A stretch of 11,813 bases of DNA from JAEUIZ01 sp046155605 (GTDB taxonomy: Bacteria; Planctomycetota; Phycisphaerae; Phycisphaerales; UBA1924). The position numbers were made by a program, and so were the translations under genes. Below, piece after piece: positions 6,127-11,813 of this stretch. The notes beneath the pieces were generated by a model, which saw nothing but the letters and a program-made list of their open reading frames with translations, did no database searches and had not been told where the DNA came from. The stretch's first letter is position 1, and each line of letters begins with the position of its first letter. Where the stretch lies: the NCBI GenBank assembly GCA_046155605.1, contig JBJXFQ010000128.1:1-11813 (forward strand), in the 5' to 3' direction.

Positions 6127-6166
6127 GAGGAAGGGGTTTTGCGCAAGACGCAAAGACCCCTTCCTC
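6127..6166 (-). terminator. Strong 17-bp-stem hairpin downstream of the KAP-LRR gene
   Basis: GAGGAAGGGGT (6127-6137) pairs perfectly with ACCCCTTCCTC (6156-6166). Inside it TTTGCG (6138-6143) pairs with CGCAAA (6149-6154) over a 5-nt loop, leaving only G6155 bulged. It begins 85 nt after the stop codon of the minus-strand KAP-LRR gene and is the most stable local hairpin I see in the window. No T-run follows on either strand. Terminator or mRNA 3'-end protection are likely roles; a mobile repeat is an alternative. Confidence 0.5.
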
Positions 6167-6251
6167 CGGACCTCCATCCCCCGACGGAAGCCCGCGAAGT
6201 CGCGCCGCCTGTCGCAGAGAAGGTCCGGAACTCGGCACTGCCTTGTGCCGG

Positions 6252-8354
6252 TCAGCGATAGATCGTGATCCCAGGCCACCGCTTCTTCAGTGCCGCCGCT
6301 CCCGCGTCGGTGACTTGGGTGCCGCCGAGGGAGAGCGAGGTCAGGGCCGTGAGCCCCGAGTCCTTGGCCGCCAGCGCCTTCGCCCCCGCGTCGGTGATTT
6401 TCGTGTTCCAGAGATAGAGCGAGGTCAGGGCCGTGAGCCCCGAGTCCGCGCGGGCCAGCCACGCCGCGCCGGCATCGGTGATCGGGTCGCCCGCGAGGTT
6501 GAGTTCCGTGACGCGGGCCAACTCGGCGGGGCCGAGGGGGGCGTCGGCCTTCAGGCTCAGGTGCTTCCGCACCGCGCGCTCGATGATCGCGATCTCCTGG
6601 CGCAGTTCATCGCTGATGGTGATGGGCGCGGACTTGGCACGGGCGGCGGCTTCGCCCGTGCTCGTGCCCGCAGTAGCCGCCTCGACCGGCTTGGTGGCGG
6701 GGGCGGCGGGCGTCACGGCCTGCGTCGTGATCGCCTGTGCGACCAGGCGCCGCCCGGCATGGTGAGCCAGGTACGCCCGCCCCGCCGTGGTGTTGAGCAG
6801 CACCGCGCGGTACGGTTCCAAAGACAGGCAGTCGGTGGCTTTGAGCCATCGACCGGCGGTCGCGGCATCGATGCCGCTCAGCGCCGGGTCGCTCGCGTCG
6901 GGCGCCGGCGTGGAGGCGTCCGCGTCGGGCTTGGCGTCGCGCGGGCCGGAGGCCTGCGATTTGGCCTTGAGCGCGTCGCGGAAGAGCATGGGCGCGACGT
7001 TGCCGTCGTCGTCGGCTTTGTCCGCCAGGTCGGGGCGGTACGTCGCCAGCGCGGCGCAGAGGGTGTCGTTCTCCAGCAGGGGCTTCATCTGCTGGGGCAG
7101 GGGCAACTCGAGCAGCGCGCGCCGGATCAGGCACAAGGGAAAGAGGATCGCCCGCCGCTCCTCGGGCTTGCAGTTGATGATCGTGTGCGCGTTTTCCGGG
7201 AGCAGGCGGTCGTCGATCAGGAGTTCGTTGATCTTGCGCACGAGTTTGCGGGGCGAGTGCGAACTGAGCCGCGCCAGCAGGGGCACGGCCTGCCGCACCG
7301 CATCGAGCAGCGCGTTGGTCGCCGCAACGGCCGGGTTCTTTGCATCGCGGTCGTGCGGCAGAAGGCCGTCCGCGAGTTTGGTGTCGATGAGCCGGTGGAT
7401 GTACCTCTCAAAGGCCCCTTCGTGCGACGGGAGCCACAGCGGCAACTGCACGATCTTGTCGATGTACCCCTCGCCGATCGACTTGTGCTTGTCGCCGTAG
7501 CGGACCTCGGACTGGCGGTCCAGGTACCGCTCGATCACCTCGCGGTAGAGGGCCAGCACGAAGACAAACCCCGGCTGGGCCAGGACGAGTTTGATCCCTT
7601 CGAGGATCTCCACCGCCGCCTCGGGGCGGCAGCGGTCCAGGTCGTCGATGAAGACCACGATGACCGGGGCCTGCCCGGTTGCGTTAGCACCGCTCATCTT
7701 CGCCGCGGCGTGCAGGCGGGCCAGGTCGTCGAAGGCGGAGAGGTAGAGGGACTGGTCGATCCACGAATGGATGCGGGGCTGGGCGGCCGCTTCCCGCTTG
7801 GCTTGACGCGCGGCGAGGTTCTTCTGCGCCGTGCCCGCGTCGAGGGCGATCCCCCCTTCGACCTGCGCGAGCGCGGGATTGCCCAGCCGCCCTTTGGTTT
7901 CAAGTTTCACCGCGCCGATGAGAGACAACGCCCCGTCATAGAGCGTGGTGGCGATCGCCTTGCCCTTCTCGCCCACGGCCCGCCCGAAGGTGGTGTCGTC
8001 ATCCAGTCGCTGCTTCACGGCTCGGGCGATCGAAGCCACCAGCGGCACGATCGGGTGCTCCTCCTTCTCGTACCGCCACGCGTTGAACTGCACCGTCACC
8101 ACATGCGGGTGCGGGCGCGTGACGGTGCCGTCGGGCAGCACCGGCTCCAACAGCGTGCGGGCCGCGTTGAGCAGCGAGGTCTTGCCGTGCCCCCACGCAC
8201 CGAAGATGCCCACGGTGAAGGGCGTCGCCGCCCCGAGCGCCGCCTCGGCGATGACGCGGGCGGTTTGATTCATCCCCAGCCCGTCGTCCACGCTGATGCC
8301 GATCGGCTCGTCGCTCAGGAGGAACAACGGCTGGAGTTTGACGGCCTCGGCCAT
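6252..8354 (-). CDS. KAP-family P-loop NTPase with C-terminal leucine-rich repeats
   Basis: The 700-residue product carries the KAP NTPase hallmarks (family of Kidins220 and the phage-exclusion protein PifA). These are an N-terminal LSDEPI segment, Walker A in FGAWGHGKTSLL (about 51-62), the family block FNAWRYEKEEHP (90-101), Walker B with the family tail FIDDLDRCRPEAAVEILEG (about 235-253), and a helical part ending in SPRKLVRKINELL. A disordered Ala/Pro/Thr-rich linker (about 545-580) leads to about three leucine-rich repeats (615-700) of the form LTALTSLxLxxTxxTDAGAxAL. The membrane helices found inside many KAP domains are not obvious. The ATG at 8352-8354 is preferred over one at 8394-8396 because it fits where KAP homology begins, and the longer version would run into the sigma-factor remnant. 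Neither has a Shine-Dalgarno sequence. A role in phage defence or signalling is inferred from the family only. Confidence 0.87.
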   Translation of the reverse strand: MAEAVKLQPLFLLSDEPIGISVDDGLGMNQTARVIAEAALGAATPFTVGIFGAWGHGKTSLLNAARTLLEPVLPDGTVTRPHPHVVTVQFNAWRYEKEEHPIVPLVASIARAVKQRLDDDTTFGRAVGEKGKAIATTLYDGALSLIGAVKLETKGRLGNPALAQVEGGIALDAGTAQKNLAARQAKREAAAQPRIHSWIDQSLYLSAFDDLARLHAAAKMSGANATGQAPVIVVFIDDLDRCRPEAAVEILEGIKLVLAQPGFVFVLALYREVIERYLDRQSEVRYGDKHKSIGEGYIDKIVQLPLWLPSHEGAFERYIHRLIDTKLADGLLPHDRDAKNPAVAATNALLDAVRQAVPLLARLSSHSPRKLVRKINELLIDDRLLPENAHTIINCKPEERRAILFPLCLIRRALLELPLPQQMKPLLENDTLCAALATYRPDLADKADDDGNVAPMLFRDALKAKSQASGPRDAKPDADASTPAPDASDPALSGIDAATAGRWLKATDCLSLEPYRAVLLNTTAGRAYLAHHAGRRLVAQAITTQAVTPAAPATKPVEAATAGTSTGEAAARAKSAPITISDELRQEIAIIERAVRKHLSLKADAPLGPAELARVTELNLAGDPITDAGAAWLARADSGLTALTSLYLWNTKITDAGAKALAAKDSGLTALTSLSLGGTQVTDAGAAALKKRWPGITIYR
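6332..6447 (-). repeat. 84-bp repeat unit within the leucine-rich repeats
   Basis: An identical 32-nt stretch occurs at 6332-6363 and 6416-6447, exactly 84 bp (28 codons) apart, inside the LRR coding part. It encodes the conserved DSGLTALTSL portion of two neighbouring repeats. Identity at synonymous positions points to a recent duplication or gene conversion of one LRR unit. Confidence 0.8.
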
Positions 8355-8385
8355 GAAGGAGAGCGTAGCAAGTGCCGCCGCCCCC

Positions 8386-8484
8386 GCCCTCGGCATGAGC
8401 GAGGACAGCGTCCGTCAAGCCAAGACCCGCGTCGGCAAGGCGCTCCGCGAGACCTTCGACCATCTCGATAACACCACCGGCTGA
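8386..8484 (+). pseudogene. C-terminal remnant of an ECF-type sigma factor (region 4)
   Basis: The plus frame ending at the TGA 8482-8484 reads ALGMSEDSVRQAKTRVGKAL followed by RETFDHLDNTTG. This matches the end of sigma region 4.2 of planctomycete ECF-like factors, where a helix-turn-helix is written xLGMSxxxVxQAKxRVxxxLR. Everything before about 8386 (region 2, the linker and the first half of region 4) is missing; upstream on this strand is only the antisense of the KAP-LRR gene. The stop is 3 nt before the kinase ATG, the spacing expected of a sigma-kinase operon. An ATG at 8353 could still give a 43-residue peptide, but it has no ribosome site. Assignment rests on a short motif, so an unrelated origin is possible. 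Confidence 0.6.
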
Positions 8485-8487
8485 ACC

Positions 8488-11145
8488 ATGCCCGATCCCA
8501 CCCCTCCAACCACGAAGCCGACAACGCCCGCAAGCAGGTCGGAACTTCCGCCGCGCTTGCTGGCGAAGTTGAAGGTCGAGATCGACGGCTACGAACTGCT
8601 CGACCGGCTCGATGAGGGTGGTCAGGCGACCGTCTACAAATGCATCCAGAAGAAGGACGGGCGGGTGGTGGCGATCAAGGTCCTCCACGGCGGGCCGCAC
8701 GCCACCGACGAAGCCCGCGCCCGGTTGAAGCGCGAGATCAACGCCCTCCGCGCCATCAACCATCCCAGCATCGTCCACGCTATCGCGGCGGACCGGACGC
8801 GCTCGGGCCTCGACTGCCTCGTGATGAACTTCATCGACGGCAAGCCGCTGGATGCGCTCTGGACCAACGCAGCCTTCGCTGCGAACGTCGCGCCCCAGCC
8901 TGCCGACTTGCTCCGGCTATTCAAGACGATTTGCGAAACAGTCCAGGCCGCGCACCGCAAGGGCATCACCCACCGTGACCTCTCGCCCTCGAACATACTC
9001 ATCGACGCCACCGGCCAGCCCCACATCCTCGACTTCGGCATGGCCTCTACCGCCTTCGACGGCATCGTGAACCGCAATGTCACGGTGACGGGGCAGTTCA
9101 TCGGCAAGTTGAAGTACGCCAGCCCCGAGCAGGCCAGCGGCGCTCGCACGCCCGGCGTCAACGGCGAAGCCGGCGGCGGGGGGGTGGATATCCGCTCCGA
9201 TGTCTACGCCCTGGGGGTGATGCTCTACCAACTCCTGACCGGCGGCGCGTTCCCCTACGAGGTCGTCGGCAACATCATCGACGTGCTCCACAACATCATC
9301 CACAGCAAGCCCAAGCCGCCGAGCGAGACGGTCGCCGAGTTGCACACGCCCACCAACGCGATGGCGGCTGGCTTTGGTGGCACACTCGGCCCGCCTGTGA
9401 CCAAGCCCACCGGGGCATCCACCCCCGTCCGCCGCAACCCGCGTTTGGTCAACGAAACCATCGAAGCCATCGTCCTCAAAGCCCTCGAAAAAGACCCCGC
9501 CCAGCGGTACCAGTCCGCAGGTGAACTCGCCGCCGACATTGATCGGTACCTCGCGGGCCAGCCGACCTCGGCGGTCGTCTGGTCCAAGCGTCCCAACCCC
9601 GCATCCTCATCCCGTCCGTTCCGTCGCGCGGCCGCCATCGCCGCATCCCTCGTCCTCGTCGCCACCCTCGTAGGAGTTTCCATGAACGCAAAGACCCTTG
9701 CCGTCTGGCTCGGCCTGGCTACCGCCGCCGTGCCCGTCCTGCCCACCGAACTTGCGCCGCTCGCGCCCAGCACCGCGAACGCGGCGATGCTGGAAGCCGC
9801 CCAGCCCGAAGGAAGCGACCGGCGATTGAACACGCTCGCCACCGACTTGGCGCGCGTCGAAGCCCGGCTTCGCGCGGTGAACAAGCAACTGGCCAGCGCC
9901 ACCTCCCGTAAACCCTCAGAAATCGAAGAGCGACCGGCGGGCGGATCGGGGCCGCTCTCCACTGATGACTTCGTGGCCGGGCTGGTCAAGTCGTCCACGG
10001 AGACCGGGCGAGAACTGAGGTTCGACGCACTCGGCAAGGAGGACCGCGAGCGCGAGGAGCAGGCCGAGGCCGAGCGGCTCGGGCGCGAGACCGATCAGGA
10101 TGTGCTCCTCAAGCGACGCGCCGAACTCGACGCCGAGCAGGGTGCGCTGTGGACGCGGCTTGGGTGGGGCACGTTCACGGGCCGCGATCCGGACAAGCTC
10201 TATCGCTTTCGTTTGAAGTCCCCCGTCATGGCGGATGCCAACGTGACCGCGAAGAATCGCCTTCTGGAGTCGGGAATCAAGGTCCGTCGACTGGCGCAAC
10301 TGGCGATGGATGCTGGCGCGACCTCGATCCGAACCCCTGCCGGGGCGGACGGGAACGGCAAAGCCGACCTCGCGAAGGTGCTCAGCGAGGTTGCCGAGCA
10401 ACTGCGAACCGCTCTCGCCGACTTCCAGAAAGCCGCCAGTGCCGCGAAGGATGCGGGTAATCTCTCCGACGATGAGAGCAAAGCCGTCGCCGACCTGCGG
10501 AAACTCGCTGATCGTCTACGCGATGCGCTCGACGGCTGCGCCGAGTCGCAGGGACAGGCGGTGAAGGCACAGGACGAGCAGGCGCGATTTGCGGCTCGCG
10601 GAACGCTCCAGCGCGACCTCCGCGACGTGACCGACGCAGCGTTACGGCTTGACTCGGCCCTCGTGAAACTGGCCGGTGATTGGAAGATGGACGTGGACTT
10701 GGCTTCCGCGCTGCCGGACGTCAAGCTGCCGATGGTCGCCACGAAGCCGAAGGTGGAGAAGCCGAAGCCTGCGCCTGCCGAGAAAAAGAAGGAAACAGAA
10801 GCGGTGGATGAATTGGCCGCGTGGACCGTGGGCAGCAAGTGGGTTACCAAGAATCGTGCGGGCGGCAACACGACATGGACGGTTCGCTCTCGCAACGGGG
10901 ATGAACTGGAGATTCAACGCACGTCCGTCGCCATCGGGAGCGTCGTTGTCTCTCTGAAGATCAAAGGCAAATCCATCACCGTGACACGCGTCAGGCACGA
11001 TGATGGCAACACCTGCATGGACCGTGACTGGAACGGAAGCGGGACCATCGGTCCAAAGTCGCTGAGTCTGACCTACTCAGTTGACTCGAACTGTGGCAAG
11101 GGCTGGGGTAGGTGGGACGAATCGATCAACCTCAAGCCCGAGTGA
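8488..11145 (+). CDS. Transmembrane Ser/Thr protein kinase with large C-terminal extension
   Basis: This 885-residue protein starts with a Hanks-type kinase domain (about 35-355). It has the Gly-rich loop LDEGGQATVY (41-50), Lys64 in VAIK, Glu83 in the C-helix, HRDLSPSN (162-169) with catalytic Asp164 and Asn169, DFG at 182-184, SPEQ (212-215) and DIRSDVYALGVMLYQLLTGG (234-253). The usual HRDLKPxN lysine is serine. Two inserts occur, 216-233 and about 280-320. Hydrophobic residues 382-398 form a membrane helix, with a second hydrophobic stretch at 401-418. Then come charged, helix- or coiled-coil-prone segments (445-475, 510-560, 625-730), a Lys/Pro linker (752-770) and a beta-rich domain (775-885) with Cys843 and Cys869. 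That C-terminal part probably lies outside the membrane and senses a signal. No ribosome site precedes the ATG, so translation was probably coupled to the sigma gene just upstream. The C-terminal part is not recognised. Confidence 0.9.
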   Translation: MPDPTPPTTKPTTPASRSELPPRLLAKLKVEIDGYELLDRLDEGGQATVYKCIQKKDGRVVAIKVLHGGPHATDEARARLKREINALRAINHPSIVHAIAADRTRSGLDCLVMNFIDGKPLDALWTNAAFAANVAPQPADLLRLFKTICETVQAAHRKGITHRDLSPSNILIDATGQPHILDFGMASTAFDGIVNRNVTVTGQFIGKLKYASPEQASGARTPGVNGEAGGGGVDIRSDVYALGVMLYQLLTGGAFPYEVVGNIIDVLHNIIHSKPKPPSETVAELHTPTNAMAAGFGGTLGPPVTKPTGASTPVRRNPRLVNETIEAIVLKALEKDPAQRYQSAGELAADIDRYLAGQPTSAVVWSKRPNPASSSRPFRRAAAIAASLVLVATLVGVSMNAKTLAVWLGLATAAVPVLPTELAPLAPSTANAAMLEAAQPEGSDRRLNTLATDLARVEARLRAVNKQLASATSRKPSEIEERPAGGSGPLSTDDFVAGLVKSSTETGRELRFDALGKEDREREEQAEAERLGRETDQDVLLKRRAELDAEQGALWTRLGWGTFTGRDPDKLYRFRLKSPVMADANVTAKNRLLESGIKVRRLAQLAMDAGATSIRTPAGADGNGKADLAKVLSEVAEQLRTALADFQKAASAAKDAGNLSDDESKAVADLRKLADRLRDALDGCAESQGQAVKAQDEQARFAARGTLQRDLRDVTDAALRLDSALVKLAGDWKMDVDLASALPDVKLPMVATKPKVEKPKPAPAEKKKETEAVDELAAWTVGSKWVTKNRAGGNTTWTVRSRNGDELEIQRTSVAIGSVVVSLKIKGKSITVTRVRHDDGNTCMDRDWNGSGTIGPKSLSLTYSVDSNCGKGWGRWDESINLKPE
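9672..9684 (+). promoter_or_regulatory. Internal ribosome site and ATG within the kinase gene
   Basis: AGGAG (9672-9676) lies 5 nt before an in-frame ATG (9682-9684, residue 399). What follows, MNAKTLAVWLGLATAAVPVL and then a polar Ala/Pro/Ser stretch, reads like a signal peptide. This could yield a separately exported C-terminal protein of 487 residues, or mark an old gene boundary that was fused. Sequence pattern only. Confidence 0.4.
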
Positions 11146-11185
11146 CCCGAGCGCACAGCCAGCGACAACCCATACTCGCATGGAC

Positions 11186-11214
11186 ACGCCGGAGGCAACC
11201 CGCCCCGGCGTTTT
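11186..11214 (+). terminator. Rho-independent terminator of the kinase gene
   Basis: ACGCCGG (11186-11192) pairs with CCGGCGT (11205-11211), with an extra inner GGC/GCC pair (11194-11196 with 11202-11204), and is followed by TTTT (11211-11214). It lies 40 nt after the kinase stop codon. Of the hairpins in this window it is the only one with a T-run. Confidence 0.65.
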
Positions 11215-11516
11215 CCTGCGCCGACCTTGCTGCCCACTACGGCGGGTGGCACCGAGTTGAGCCGTGCCGCCGAGTTCGTGGAATCGGCGGAATGGTGGCT
11301 CTCGCCCACCGCACCGACGTCGCAAAGTCGCCCACAGTCGACGGCACGAGGAGTCTCGATACCCGTCTGCCCCTTCTCCAAGTCCCTGCGTTCCCTCTGG
11401 TTCCACTGAGTTCTCTTCGATTGTCGCGCCCGAGCTCCGAAAGGCGGCTCGTCGCTCGCCCTCCAGCCTCGCCAAGAGTCGCCCCGGTGGTGCGACCTAC
11501 CCAGGCAAGGCACCCG

Positions 11517-11663
11517 TCGCCCCCCCCTCCCCCCCTCCCAGCACGGCGGAGCGGGCCGGTGACCCGCGTTGCGACCGAACGCCTCCGCCCGCCTCGGCCG
11601 TGACCCGTGACCCTTCGGGTAGAATTCCCCGCCGGCTGGGTGCGGGGGGGGAGGTAAGGGCGA
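11517..11663. ncRNA. Candidate structured RNA or long inverted repeat
   Basis: Four helices nest in order: TCGCCC (11517-11522) with GGGCGA (11658-11663); CCTCCCCCCC (11526-11535) with GGGGGGGAGG (11645-11654); CCCAGC (11537-11542) with GCTGGG (11635-11640); and CGGCGG (11544-11549) with CCGCCG (11629-11634). That is 28 pairs with small internal loops. Inside is a GCGGG/CCCGC hairpin (11551-11567) and an ACCC-TTC-GGGT hairpin (11610-11620). No known family is recognised and the strand is unknown. C- and G-runs make some pairing likely by chance. Confidence 0.3.
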
Positions 11664-11736
11664 GAGGGCAGGGCAGGGTCACACCCGGAGGCTGTCCCAT
11701 CCGCAGTGGGAGGTGGATGGCGGCTGAGTTTATAAG

Positions 11737-11813
11737 TTACGCGGTCTTTCTTGCGTCCGCCAGGGTTCCGGCGGTCTGATGCGATCGCTCCAGCGCCGCG
11801 GCCAGCATCCAGA
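11737..11813 (-). CDS. Possible C-terminus of a minus-strand gene cut by the window end
   Basis: On the minus strand a frame enters from the window edge and reads WMLAAALERSHQTAGTLADA then RKTA before a TAA at 11737-11739. Composition (helical, balanced charges, mostly G or C at third positions) is more protein-like than the other five frames here. Only 24 residues are visible and no family is recognised, so this is a weak call. The start is outside the window. A plus-strand ATG at 11779 is the main competing reading. Confidence 0.3.
   Translation of the reverse strand, partial: WMLAAALERSHQTAGTLADARKTA

Larger units (their letters stand above)
5608..6251. other. Non-coding stretch of 644 bp rich in repeats
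   Basis: No reading frame here looks like protein. It holds a 14-bp direct repeat, a 21-bp degenerate tandem array and a strong hairpin, each listed separately. No convincing promoter for the minus-strand fibronectin III gene was found apart from its ribosome site. All six frames remain open across much of the tract because of high GC and the 21-bp period, and this should not be taken as coding. Confidence 0.65.
11146..11736. other. Non-coding stretch of about 590 bp
   Basis: No frame here resembles a protein; the open frames have Arg/Pro/Ser-rich shadow composition. It contains the kinase terminator, pyrimidine-rich text near 11370-11415, and a long-range inverted-repeat structure listed separately. 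A short AT-rich patch lies at 11729-11739. On the minus strand a CCATCC/GGATGG hairpin (11697-11720) would follow the putative gene ending at 11737. Confidence 0.55.

Noticed and set aside
5608..6462. N-terminal extension of the fibronectin III protein by up to 285 residues.
   Set aside because: The extension overlaps the end of the KAP-LRR gene in another frame, is Arg/Pro/Cys-rich, and a good GGAG-7-ATG start exists at 5607.
6039..8471. An 810-codon open frame on the plus strand.
   Set aside because: It is fully antisense to the KAP-LRR gene, has shadow composition (Arg, Gly, Val, His rich) and no recognisable domain, while the minus strand shows clear KAP motifs.
11073..11513. Overlapping minus-strand open frames after the kinase.
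   Set aside because: They run through the kinase terminator and have no motif, ribosome site or protein-like composition.
11652..11690. Similarity to bacterial RNase P RNA (AGGTAAGGGCGAGAGGG, then CACCCGGAG).
   Set aside because: The two matches are much closer together than in RNase P, and the universally conserved GAGGAAAGTCC block and 3' partner are missing. Probably chance.

Overview
The window is high-GC bacterial DNA, most likely from a planctomycete of the Phycisphaerae type. This is inferred from gene content and style, not from a marker gene: a DUF502 membrane protein, a PTS-type regulatory set without a permease, a Ser/Thr kinase preceded by the tail of an ECF sigma factor, a secreted subtilisin with a PA14-like domain, and intergenic regions full of short degenerate tandem repeats.

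Layout. (1) 1-545 (+): 3' part of an acetate/succinyl-CoA:3-ketoacid CoA-transferase subunit A with an unusual internal insert. (2) 588-2345 (-): secreted S8 subtilisin-like protease with a C-terminal PA14-like domain, convergent with the first gene. (3) 2439-2546: candidate divergent promoters, one for the protease and one for the tRNA. (4) 2557-2630 (+): tRNA-Ile(GAT). (5) 2681-4749 (+): DUF502 membrane protein, short ribosome hibernation factor (HPF), fructose/nitrogen-type PTS EIIA and HPr. A 15-16-bp polypyrimidine repeat array lies in front of HPr. (6) 4897-8354 (-): two minus-strand genes, a fibronectin type III protein and a KAP-family P-loop NTPase with C-terminal leucine-rich repeats. 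A 640-bp non-coding stretch with a 21-bp tandem array and a strong 17-bp-stem hairpin separates them. (7) 8386-11145 (+): the last 32 codons of an ECF-type sigma factor, followed 3 nt later by a complete 885-aa membrane Ser/Thr kinase. (8) 11146-11813: a good intrinsic terminator, a long-range inverted-repeat structure that could be a structured RNA, and possibly the C-terminus of a further minus-strand gene.

How the parts relate. HPF, EIIA and HPr form a regulatory phosphorelay/ribosome-hibernation cluster like rpoN-hpf-ptsN-npr loci, with no transporter in sight. The most interesting area is the minus-strand block between HPr and the kinase. HPr would often be followed by enzyme I, and planctomycete kinases of this type are often preceded by an ECF sigma gene. 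Here the first is absent and the second survives only as a stub that ends against the KAP-LRR gene. The simplest reading, which is inference, is that the KAP-LRR segment replaced the front of a sigma factor-kinase operon. KAP NTPases include the phage-exclusion protein PifA, so the KAP-LRR protein is a candidate sensor or defence ATPase with an NLR-like layout.
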